From: Pedobacter sp.
GTDB lineage: Bacteria; Bacteroidota; Bacteroidia; Sphingobacteriales; Sphingobacteriaceae
DNA: 5,208 nucleotides
Reading direction: 5' to 3'
Assembly (NCBI GenBank): GCA_030149995.1
Contig: JASLGV010000316.1
Location: forward strand, 1 to 5,208
Under the pieces are notes generated by a model that ran no database searches, was not told the origin of the DNA, and saw only the letters and a list, made by a program, of their open reading frames with translations. A program made the translations under genes and the position numbers. Positions within the stretch are counted from its first letter, which is position 1; each line of letters opens with the position of its first letter. This document shows, in pieces, positions 1 to 5,208 of this stretch.

Positions 1-1208
1 GGCTTTCCAGGTGTAAGCTGGCCGGTTGAATCGTATCCATTTTCCACCAGTGTACTGAGCTTTAAACGCTTACCAACTTTATCCAGTTCGGCAGGATTAG
101 ATAAACTGATAAAATTTCCACCTATCTGGTTGTATCCAAAATAACCATATCCAAAATCAAAGGATTTTACAGGCGTATTGGTACTTAATTCTTTAAATAC
201 AATTGTTTTTAAACGCTTGGTACTTAAAACACCATTATCGGGTATATTATCCATATCATTTTTACCGATCAAATCGTCACGATCTTCAAGTAAAAATTCT
301 ACTTTCAGGTTCTGGGATGTTATACTTTTCAAATACTTAACATTTTGCTGGGTACTGTTTACATATTTCGAAAAGCCTCCTGTGCCGAATTGAAGAGGAA
401 AGTCATCACGCCAGGTTTGAGTATGTGTATCCGAATAGTATATTCCATCAGAGTATTCGAAATTTATTTCCCTTCCGCTGTACAACTGAATTTTTGAAAG
501 TTTCCAGGTCCGGCCAATTACGTCGGCTGGTGCAACTCCCTTAGCGGTTTCTAATACATGAAATATAAATTTATTGCCTTCAAGTGTTGTAATACTCCAG
601 CCAAGAGCATTTTTTGAAAAAGTTAACGCCGCTTTTTTATTTATCTGTACAATTTCTTTGGTTTCGGGGTTAATATAAAATTTACCAGAAAAGCCAGGGA
701 AATCAAAATAATAAATATCTGGCTGTCCATCGTCATGAACCAATACATTGCTCAACGCTGTTTGAAGCTGATCTGTATATTTTCCCCCATAAGTATAAAG
801 AGGCATATTTTCTTTTAAAAAAGTATATCCATCTGTTGGATGGTCTGCAATTTTATCAAGATCATCTTCCCTCCCCTGTATATTTTGTATAATGGAGCCA
901 GCTGGTTCCAGGCTCCAACCCAGTCCTACCCAACCTGCTTCATCCTGTACTTTAATACCCGAACTGTGGTATCTGAGTACAATAGGGATTTCAATACCTG
1001 CATCTTTTATGGTATAAAGTGGAATTGATATATCAGCGGTACCTGTATAATATCCAACCGGGATGTCTCCAAAACGCGCCAGTAAAGCAGCATCAGGAGA
1101 AGTGGGTAGCATCGTTTTAACATCAAAAATCTTACGGTCCGGTCCCTGTGAAAAACCATTCCATGATAAGAGTGCTAGCAGGACGACTGCCAGAGAGAGC
1201 GATTTCAT
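1..1208 (-). CDS. Secreted Rhs/YD-type large protein, N-terminal part (partial at window edge)
   Basis: This frame is open from an ATG at 1208 to the window edge, giving 402 residues of a longer protein. The N-terminus is a signal peptide: Met-Lys, then a hydrophobic stretch at about residues 5-15, with likely cleavage near residue 21 after FSQ. Residues 47-67 (GDIPVGYYTG...DISIPLYTI) and 78-106 (LRYHSSGIKV, then WVGLGWSL) match the conserved N-terminal region of Bacteroidota proteins that carry Rhs/YD beta-barrel repeats and often an Rhs-associated core; this is family recognition from memory. The rest is rich in Tyr, Gly and Asp, as expected for extracellular beta-structure. Such proteins are exported and are often over 1000 residues, some with variable C-terminal toxin tips; whether this one has a toxin end cannot be seen. 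A 130-nt gap separates it from the platform gene upstream, so it may have its own promoter. The family call is firm; the function is not known. Confidence 0.9.
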   Translation of the reverse strand, partial: MKSLSLAVVLLALLSWNGFSQGPDRKIFDVKTMLPTSPDAALLARFGDIPVGYYTGTADISIPLYTIKDAGIEIPIVLRYHSSGIKVQDEAGWVGLGWSLEPAGSIIQNIQGREDDLDKIADHPTDGYTFLKENMPLYTYGGKYTDQLQTALSNVLVHDDGQPDIYYFDFPGFSGKFYINPETKEIVQINKKAALTFSKNALGWSITTLEGNKFIFHVLETAKGVAPADVIGRTWKLSKIQLYSGREINFEYSDGIYYSDTHTQTWRDDFPLQFGTGGFSKYVNSTQQNVKYLKSITSQNLKVEFLLEDRDDLIGKNDMDNIPDNGVLSTKRLKTIVFKELSTNTPVKSFDFGYGYFGYNQIGGNFISLSNPAELDKVGKRLKLSTLVENGYDSTGQLTPGK

Positions 1209-1276
1209 GAGCATTAATTAAGAAGTAAATTTATTTGGTTGACTTTATTCAATTTAAAATTTAAGTTGCTAATAAA

Positions 1277-1303
1277 CAAACTTTAATAAAAATTCAACCT
1301 CAA
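1277..1303 (-). promoter_or_regulatory. Weak candidate Bacteroidota-type promoter for the Rhs-type gene
   Basis: On the minus strand AAAGTTTG (1284-1277) resembles the Bacteroidota -7 element TAnnTTTG with one mismatch. A TTG at 1303-1301 sits 16 nt upstream, somewhat closer than the usual spacing of about 19 to the -33 TTG. It lies about 70 nt before the ATG at 1208. The whole 1209-1338 interval is AT-rich, so chance matches are likely. I see no convincing terminator hairpin in this interval, so read-through from the platform gene is also possible. Confidence 0.2.
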
Positions 1304-1338
1304 TAACCAGATACACCCATCCACCGTATTAAAACCGT

Positions 1339-2478
1339 TTAAAAACTGTTACTCATCTGGAACATCGGCAGGTACATTGCTATTAAAATAACGCCTACAG
1401 CAAGCCCCAGAAAAATAATAATCAGGGGTTCTAATAATCCGCTAATGGCATTGGTTTTGTACTCAACTTCTTCTGTATATTGCTCGGATAACTGACCAAA
1501 AAAGTATTCCAGTTTGTTCACTTCTTCGGCAATTTTAATCATCTGGATAAATTTAACCGGGTAAAAATCATGCTTGCTTAACGTATCAGACAAACTACTT
1601 CCATGTAAAATATCCTTTTCGGCGAGTGTTAAAGATTCGGCAATTGGATAAAATTCGATCATCTGCTTTACCATACCCAAAGCTTGTAACAATGGCGTAT
1701 TTGTACCGGTAAGCAAACGCATGGTATTGGCAAAACGGGCAAGGTAAATCTTTTTAACGATTTCGCCCACCACAGGGATTTTTAAAACTGTAAGGGCAGA
1801 TATACGTTTATACCAGGCTTGTTTCCGGCTTAGCAGATAAAAAACGATTACAGAAAGAATAATAAATAAAAACAGGTAAATATAGCGGTCAAACCAATCG
1901 GAAAAACTTACGATTAAAGAAGTTATATAAGGCAGCTTCCCCCCAAATCGCTTAAAAACATCGGCAAACATAGGCACAACAAATTTAATCATGAAAAAGA
2001 TGGCTGCAAAAGAGGTACTAAGCACCAACAAAGGATATGTGATGGCGCCGATTATTTTACGTCGCTGCTGAATCTTGCTTTTAAAATATTTTGCCAGTTC
2101 ATTTAACACCTCACCCAGCCGTCCGGTTTCTTCACCGATCCGTATGCTGTGATATTCATAACTACTAAACTTCCCCTGATGTTGTAAGCTTTCCGATAAA
2201 GATTTACCTGCCACCACATCTTGCTGAATGGCTTTAAAAAGTATGGTATCCTTTGCATGGGTATAAGAACTACTGGTCAATTCCAAGGCCGTTTTAATAT
2301 CAATACCCGAACGGGTTAAAGTGCCCAGTTCGTTATAAAAGGCTTCTTTCTTTTTATCTGGAAGCTGTCCGTTACCAAAAGAAATATCCTTATTCAGAAA
2401 ATCCAATACATTGCTGTTTGAAGTTGCTGTTGCTTTTTTAGGTTTTGGTTTATACTCCGAAATATCAATGGATGCCAT
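1339..2478 (-). CDS. gspF: GspF/PilC-type inner-membrane platform protein of a type IV filament system
   Basis: The 379-residue protein is close to the usual length of about 400 for GspF/PilC. It is the inner-membrane platform on which the assembly ATPase acts to build a pseudopilus or pilus. Two tandem T2SSF domains are visible. The first spans residues 48-171, with the signature GEETGRLGEVL at 115-125 and a membrane segment at 149-171. The second spans about 249-371, with RLLTGTNTPLLQAL at 254-267, AEEVNKLE at 317-324 where Asn replaces the usual Gly, and the C-terminal membrane helix ending EPLIIIFLGLAVG...AMYLPMFQM (350-375). A further membrane segment is at about 198-216. Residues 1-40 are a hydrophilic extension rich in Lys, Ser and Asn. 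The ATG at 2478 lies 3 nt after the stop of the GspJ-like gene, pointing to translational coupling. PilC of a type IV pilus is the alternative name; the family is certain, the exact system is not. Confidence 0.95.
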   Translation of the reverse strand: MASIDISEYKPKPKKATATSNSNVLDFLNKDISFGNGQLPDKKKEAFYNELGTLTRSGIDIKTALELTSSSYTHAKDTILFKAIQQDVVAGKSLSESLQHQGKFSSYEYHSIRIGEETGRLGEVLNELAKYFKSKIQQRRKIIGAITYPLLVLSTSFAAIFFMIKFVVPMFADVFKRFGGKLPYITSLIVSFSDWFDRYIYLFLFIILSVIVFYLLSRKQAWYKRISALTVLKIPVVGEIVKKIYLARFANTMRLLTGTNTPLLQALGMVKQMIEFYPIAESLTLAEKDILHGSSLSDTLSKHDFYPVKFIQMIKIAEEVNKLEYFFGQLSEQYTEEVEYKTNAISGLLEPLIIIFLGLAVGVILIAMYLPMFQMSNSF

Positions 2479-2490
2479 GGCTTATTTAAA
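2476..2490 (-). repeat. 15-nt repeat at a gene start, copy 1 (platform gene)
   Basis: TTTAAATAAGCCATG on the minus strand ends in the start codon of the platform gene and includes the last codons and stop of the GspJ-like gene. The same 15 bases occur at 4786-4772 at the start of the broken lipoprotein gene. Together with flanking bases this copy forms the 12-bp palindrome TTATTTAAATAA (2482-2493). Confidence 0.9.
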
Positions 2491-2952
2491 TAAATCAGCA
2501 GAACTGTATTGTTTATTAACCTGTAGAGGTACTTTAAGTCCTAATTTTAATAAAAGTGTGAATTGTAATTGATCTACCGTATCTGCAAGGTTTGCTTCGT
2601 GTTTTTCAAACGACCATGTTACTCCTTCGTTAGCGACCTTAAAAGTGTCTGTATGTAAATCTTTTACTTTTCTCAGAACGGCCTGACCTGAAAAAACATA
2701 ATCAATCTCTGTATCATCCCGCTGCAAATTTATACCATCTGCGGTTTTAACAATGTACGCTGCTTTTATAAAATCTCTTTCCAGCACTTGCTTAAGGCCT
2801 GAAACTTTTGCTGATTCTTCATTCTTCATGCTAAAATTGAGATAGTACTTTTGTATAATACCGTATGCTGTATAGCAGATGGAGATACAAATAGCCGACA
2901 GCAGCATGGCTACCGTCACCTCCATTATGGTATATGCTGAAACTTTATTCAC
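2482..2952 (-). CDS. Prepilin-type minor pseudopilin, GspJ-like
   Basis: I take a GTG start at 2952, giving 156 residues; a TTG at 2958 would add Met-Pro, and no ATG lies upstream of the pilin motif. The leader MNKVSA is followed by YTIMEVTVAMLLSAI, a class III prepilin signal with Glu at mature position 5 and a hydrophobic helix at about residues 7-29. The residue before the cut is Ala instead of the usual Gly, with Tyr in place of Phe at +1. After the helix, LKQVLERDFIKAAYI resembles the segment following the helix in GspJ, which caps the pseudopilus tip together with I and K. The C-terminal half is mixed polar and beta-like, ending SSADLFK. The start overlaps the preceding pilin gene by 8 nt (14 with TTG) and the gene ends 3 nt before the platform gene. 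Prepilin status is firm; the J assignment rests on the segment above and gene order. Confidence 0.85.
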   Translation of the reverse strand: MNKVSAYTIMEVTVAMLLSAICISICYTAYGIIQKYYLNFSMKNEESAKVSGLKQVLERDFIKAAYIVKTADGINLQRDDTEIDYVFSGQAVLRKVKDLHTDTFKVANEGVTWSFEKHEANLADTVDQLQFTLLLKLGLKVPLQVNKQYSSADLFK

Positions 2953-3355
2953 CGGCAATTTTATTTTTATATAAGACCCTTATTTTACCGAGTTCCTGTC
3001 CATTCCGGCTCGCATTAATTTCCAGATGGTTGAGTTCTGTACCAACATCCGATTGCATTGTTTTAAACGAATATAGTATACTATCGATTAGTAACGTTTC
3101 TTGCTCAATCTCACCATTTTGCTGCACTTGTTTAGCCAATACATCCAGCTGTTGCTGCACTTGTATTTTACTTAATGACCGCCCGCTATACATCACATTG
3201 TTAAAAATAGTAAGACTCATGGCAAAAACAACAACAATGATAACCAGTGCAATTAAAACTTCAATCAGTGTGGAACCCTCAACACTTTTTTTAAAAAAAT
3301 GTCCAAGAACCGGCAGCTGCTTTTTTCTTTTATACGTGCTTATTAATTTAGCCAT
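2945..3355 (-). CDS. Prepilin-type minor pseudopilin, GspI-like
   Basis: The 136-residue protein has an unusually long 27-residue basic leader (Lys/Arg at 9-12 and 22-23) ending VEG. It is followed by STLIEVLIALVIIVVV, a classic prepilin motif with Gly at -1, Glu at +5 and a membrane helix at about residues 28-50. The expected processing is cleavage after Gly27 and N-methylation by a prepilin peptidase. The mature part has a Gln-rich amphipathic stretch (QVQQQLDVLAKQVQQNG, about residues 65-81), then short polar and beta-like sequence. The size and the TLIEVLIAL motif resemble GspI, and its place between a K-like and a J-like gene supports this, but the body is too divergent to be sure. The ATG at 3355 lies inside the 3' end of the K-like gene (13-nt overlap). 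The nearest SD-like GGAG is 16 nt upstream, farther than normal, so it probably relies on coupling with the upstream gene. Confidence 0.87.
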   Translation of the reverse strand: MAKLISTYKRKKQLPVLGHFFKKSVEGSTLIEVLIALVIIVVVFAMSLTIFNNVMYSGRSLSKIQVQQQLDVLAKQVQQNGEIEQETLLIDSILYSFKTMQSDVGTELNHLEINASRNGQELGKIRVLYKNKIAGE

Positions 3356-4584
3356 TGCAAAAGTTTTTTTTCTCCTTTTTTTCCCTCAAATAAATCAGAA
3401 CTCAGGTAGTATTTGCTCCTGGCTTTACGGTTAAAAGTTACATCAATTAAAAAATTCTCATAAAGTGTGGTTGGTGTTTGTAAAAGAAAACGATTACAGG
3501 AAATTTTTCCCGCAACCACAACACCCCTCTCCAATTTTACCAGACCGGTAGCATAAATTTCACCCGTTATTTTACTGTTTTTTCCAATGCTGATCAGTGT
3601 TTGTAAAGGTGTTTCTTTTTGCTCATGGCTAAATAGAATACCGTTAAGTTTAAAATCTGAACCAGTGGTAATTTTAGGTTGTCCAGCTTTTTCAGTACCC
3701 CGGATGATACCCAATACCGAAGGGTAGTTAAGCTTCACCTTATTCTTAATAATAATGGAATCGCGGGCAAATATCTGACAGTTCCCCTCAAAACCTTCTT
3801 CTATAATAACAGTACGTGCATAAACCTGTACATGATTTAATTTTGCTTCAGCAGAAAGTGTAAGTGTCGAATCGGAAAACAACAAAATATGCCCATTTAA
3901 TGAACTACTGATGCTGGCATTGGGTATCACCCTAAATACCCGTGCAGAATCCTTAAAAGAAACCCTCAGATTATTCCCTTCAAACGGGGTAAATTTCTTA
4001 GATTTTTCACCATCTAGTTCCTGTTCCAGTTCTTTGATTAAATGGCTGCTCAGTCCTTTCAAAGTTCTGGCACTGTTACCTGCTGTTCCATATAACACCT
4101 CATCACCACCTGTATAAGATTTCCCCTCAGCGTAAGCTTTTTTCATGCCTGATTTGGGAACAGATGCATTGCCGGTTATGCGCGTATCTCCGGTTACCGA
4201 GAGCGGACGGTCTTCATCACTTAAATAAAGAACTTCTAAATCCTTTTGCGTATCGATGCCCGTTAAGAAAACACGGCTTAAGGTATCTACATCCACATAA
4301 GCCTTTACCTGATCCAGTTCGTAAATCCCCCACTTTTTTCGTTCTACTGTAATACGGTCTGCCCCATCGCTAAACAAATCCATCTCCCTGCTAAAATTGG
4401 TTTCATCATGATCTGTTAAAAGATATAAAACCCCGGCATCCAGGTTATTTAACAGCCGTGTATACCGAACCTCTTTCAAATAAGTAGACCTGTAATGTGC
4501 AGCCAGCATAATTAAGGAAGCAGAAATAACCGCTATAAAAAAGGCCACTACAATGGCGAAATATAAGGCACCTGCTTTCAGCAT
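3343..4584 (-). CDS. GspK/PilX-position pilin-like protein with a predicted beta-solenoid body
   Basis: The protein has 413 residues. The N-terminus MLKAG, then ALYFAIVVAFFIAVISASLI, is a single membrane helix at about residues 6-28 after a short Lys-Ala-Gly leader. It resembles GspK and PilX, in which a G-[AV]-AL start is typical and GspK lacks the Glu5 of other pilins; Glu5 is absent here too. Residues 30-50 (HYRSTYLKEVRYTRLLNNLDAG) continue as a helix, as in pilins. The rest differs from the alpha-helical GspK fold. Residues 128-140 (LSVTGDTRITGNA) and about 218-368 show short alternating hydrophobic strands with Gly and Asn turns, such as HVQVYARTVIIEEG, QIFARDSIIIKN, ISIGKNSKITGEIYATG and VVVAGKISCN, resembling bactofilin or other right-handed beta-helix rungs. 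The C-terminus is Lys-rich. It opens the four-gene block. Membrane anchor and solenoid are inferred from sequence pattern; assignment to the K position also rests on gene order. A simple anchored bactofilin-like protein is the alternative. Confidence 0.72.
   Translation of the reverse strand: MLKAGALYFAIVVAFFIAVISASLIMLAAHYRSTYLKEVRYTRLLNNLDAGVLYLLTDHDETNFSREMDLFSDGADRITVERKKWGIYELDQVKAYVDVDTLSRVFLTGIDTQKDLEVLYLSDEDRPLSVTGDTRITGNASVPKSGMKKAYAEGKSYTGGDEVLYGTAGNSARTLKGLSSHLIKELEQELDGEKSKKFTPFEGNNLRVSFKDSARVFRVIPNASISSSLNGHILLFSDSTLTLSAEAKLNHVQVYARTVIIEEGFEGNCQIFARDSIIIKNKVKLNYPSVLGIIRGTEKAGQPKITTGSDFKLNGILFSHEQKETPLQTLISIGKNSKITGEIYATGLVKLERGVVVAGKISCNRFLLQTPTTLYENFLIDVTFNRKARSKYYLSSDLFEGKKGEKKLLQWLN
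3364..3382 (-). other. A7-GGAG-A8 tract at the K-like/I-like junction; possible -1 slippery site
   Basis: Near the 3' end of the K-like gene the minus strand reads seven A (3382-3376), GGAG (3375-3372), then eight A (3371-3364). In the reading frame this contains the heptamer A AAA AAA (3370-3364), a permissive -1 slip sequence. The -1 frame is the frame of the downstream pilin gene and has no stop between the tract and its ATG at 3355. The GGAG ends 1 nt before the heptamer, whereas in E. coli dnaX the stimulating SD is about 10 nt away, and I see no strong downstream stem-loop. It may simply encode a Lys-rich tail (GKKGEKK). Confidence 0.3.
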
Positions 4585-4617
4585 TTAATTCTTTTTATAG
4601 ATTAGTTTTTTGAAGCT

Positions 4618-4774
4618 TTAGATTTCTTTGCGTTGTTCAATTAAATGCAGAGTCAAGTTCTTCCTGGTTTTAAGTAATTTCTTAACCATTTCGCCCAGTT
4701 CTACTCCATTTGCTTCCGTTTCTGTACAGCTTGATATAAAGAAACAAGAGCGCTAATAAAGATTTAATTTTCAT
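4618..4774 (-). pseudogene. Small lipoprotein gene interrupted by an apparent one-base insertion
   Basis: From the ATG at 4774 the frame starts MKIKSLLALLFL, a typical lipoprotein signal peptide, but then runs through 18 unconvincing residues to a stop at 4684-4682. The +1 frame from about 4740 reads FISSCTETEANG, a lipobox (ISS before Cys) and acidic start of the kind seen in Bacteroidota lipoproteins, and continues to a stop at 4620-4618. That second frame has a stop (TAG) just upstream and no usable start of its own. Removing one T from the TTT opposite 4738-4740 joins the two into LLALLFLISSC and a 51-residue lipoprotein with a Lys- and Leu-rich C-terminus. I do not recognise the family. 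It sits 25 nt after the MORN-like gene and 33 nt before the K-like gene. It may be a true pseudogene or a base-calling error; the 4585-4617 and 4775-4799 flanks hold nothing else I can support. Confidence 0.55.
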
Positions 4775-4786
4775 GGCTTATTTAAA
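4772..4786 (-). repeat. 15-nt repeat at a gene start, copy 2 (broken lipoprotein gene)
   Basis: Exact second copy of TTTAAATAAGCCATG, here ending in the ATG of the broken lipoprotein gene. Identity stops on both sides, apart from AT-rich similarity upstream. It may be chance in AT-rich DNA, a shared translation-initiation context, or a trace of local duplication. Confidence 0.9.
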
Positions 4787-4799
4787 ATAATTTGATCGA

Positions 4800-5208
4800 T
4801 TATAAACCTGGTTTGTCTGTATACGCATCTGTTTTCATTTTAGGTTTCTTTTTAAAAAACTTCTTAAACCAGCCCTTTAAACCAGTGTTCTCTTTTTTAA
4901 TTGGTTTTGGTGGCTCAATCTGCCCATCTTTATAGCGAACTACCTGGATGCTGTCCCGTCCGAAGTATTTATTAAGCGGCCCATTTACTCTACCATTTTT
5001 ATATTTTCCAGATTCTATTAGTTTACCAGAAGGATCATATTTATAAAATTTTCCCTGCTCTATACCTTTGTCAAAGTTAATTCTCGAAATAAGTGTACCC
5101 GTTTCCGTCCAACTGTTCCATTGCCCATTTTTCAAACCCATGTAAAAAGTCCCCTGCTCTTTCAGGTTCTTATTTTGATAAAACCGGTTGTAAAGTCCAT
5201 GTAGCAGC
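4800..5208 (-). CDS. MORN-like repeat protein (YwqK-like), C-terminal part (partial at window edge)
   Basis: The frame is open from the window edge to a TAA at 4802-4800, giving 135 residues of the C-terminal part; the ATG at 5141 is internal, because the repeat pattern continues upstream of it. Four repeat units begin with Gly at visible residues 4, 28, 52 and 76, an exact 24-residue period, each of the form G-x-[YWFL]-[NK]... G-x-L ... with aromatic and Gly positions conserved. This is the MORN_2 type found in proteins often labelled 'toxin-antitoxin system YwqK family antitoxin'; that label is not evidence of a toxin-antitoxin role. After the last unit comes a linker with Pro and Lys, then a strongly basic tail (GWFKKFFKKKPKMK) ending TDKPGL. 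Such repeats form open beta-hairpin surfaces. It shares strand with the pilin block, but the broken gene lies between. The family is fairly sure, the function unknown. Confidence 0.85.
   Translation of the reverse strand, partial: LLHGLYNRFYQNKNLKEQGTFYMGLKNGQWNSWTETGTLISRINFDKGIEQGKFYKYDPSGKLIESGKYKNGRVNGPLNKYFGRDSIQVVRYKDGQIEPPKPIKKENTGLKGWFKKFFKKKPKMKTDAYTDKPGL

Noticed and set aside
178..1028. Short plus-strand open frames at 178-393 and 840-1028
   Set aside because: Both are antisense to the continuous Rhs-type coding frame and show no domain or initiation signal.
1209..1338. Terminator, riboswitch or small RNA between the platform and Rhs-type genes
   Set aside because: I see no GC-rich stem followed by a T-run and no conserved aptamer pattern in this AT-rich stretch.
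3286..3299. T7A7 perfect palindrome as a possible terminator or regulatory site
   Set aside because: It lies inside the coding sequence of the GspI-like leader (Phe-Phe-Lys-Lys codons), has no GC stem and is explained by codon content.
2934..3434. A 166-codon open frame on the plus strand
   Set aside because: It lies antisense to the GspI-like gene and the ends of its neighbours. Its Cys/Ser/Leu-rich translation looks like a shadow, while the minus-strand frames carry clear pilin motifs.
3911..4352. Plus-strand open frames at 3911-4117 and 4164-4352
   Set aside because: They are antisense to the K-like gene, with no recognisable protein features.
4618..4774. Programmed frameshift in the small lipoprotein gene
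   Set aside because: No in-frame stop, rare-codon pause or known +1 slip motif sits at the junction, so a mutation or sequence error is simpler.
1..5208. CRISPR array, insertion sequence, tRNA or rRNA
   Set aside because: No regularly spaced direct repeats, transposase frames, terminal inverted repeats or tRNA-like structures were seen on either strand.

Overview
All genes I can support lie on the minus strand, so the window reads functionally from base 5208 down to base 1. The base composition is AT-rich and Shine-Dalgarno sites are weak or absent. The large secreted protein at the low-coordinate end is of a type common in Bacteroidota. Together these suggest a member of the Bacteroidota, plausibly of the Sphingobacteriaceae type (Pedobacter or Mucilaginibacter); the genus is a guess.

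Layout in transcription order: (1) 5208-4800 is the 3' part of a gene for a protein of exact 24-residue MORN-like repeats with a Lys-rich tail. (2) 4774-4618 is a broken small lipoprotein gene; its signal peptide and lipobox-containing remainder are in different frames, separated by what looks like one extra base. (3) 4584-1339 is a compact four-gene block of the type IV filament superfamily (type II secretion and type IV pili). It holds a GspK/PilX-position protein carrying a predicted beta-solenoid body, a GspI-like prepilin, a GspJ-like prepilin and a GspF/PilC inner-membrane platform protein. The first two junctions overlap (13 nt and about 8 nt) and the last has a 3-nt gap, so this is almost certainly one translationally coupled unit. 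(4) 1338-1209 is a short AT-rich intergenic stretch. (5) 1208-1 is the 5' part of a gene for a large secreted Rhs/YD-type protein with a clear signal peptide, running off the window.

How the block probably works: in known type II secretion systems the minor pseudopilins I, J and K form the tip that initiates the periplasmic pseudopilus, and F is the platform through which the assembly ATPase (GspE) drives polymerisation. The block here looks like that tip module plus the platform. The ATPase, secretin, major pilin and prepilin peptidase are not in the window and would have to lie elsewhere. The unusual element is the K-position protein, whose globular part looks like a right-handed beta-helix (bactofilin-like) rather than the alpha-helical GspK fold.
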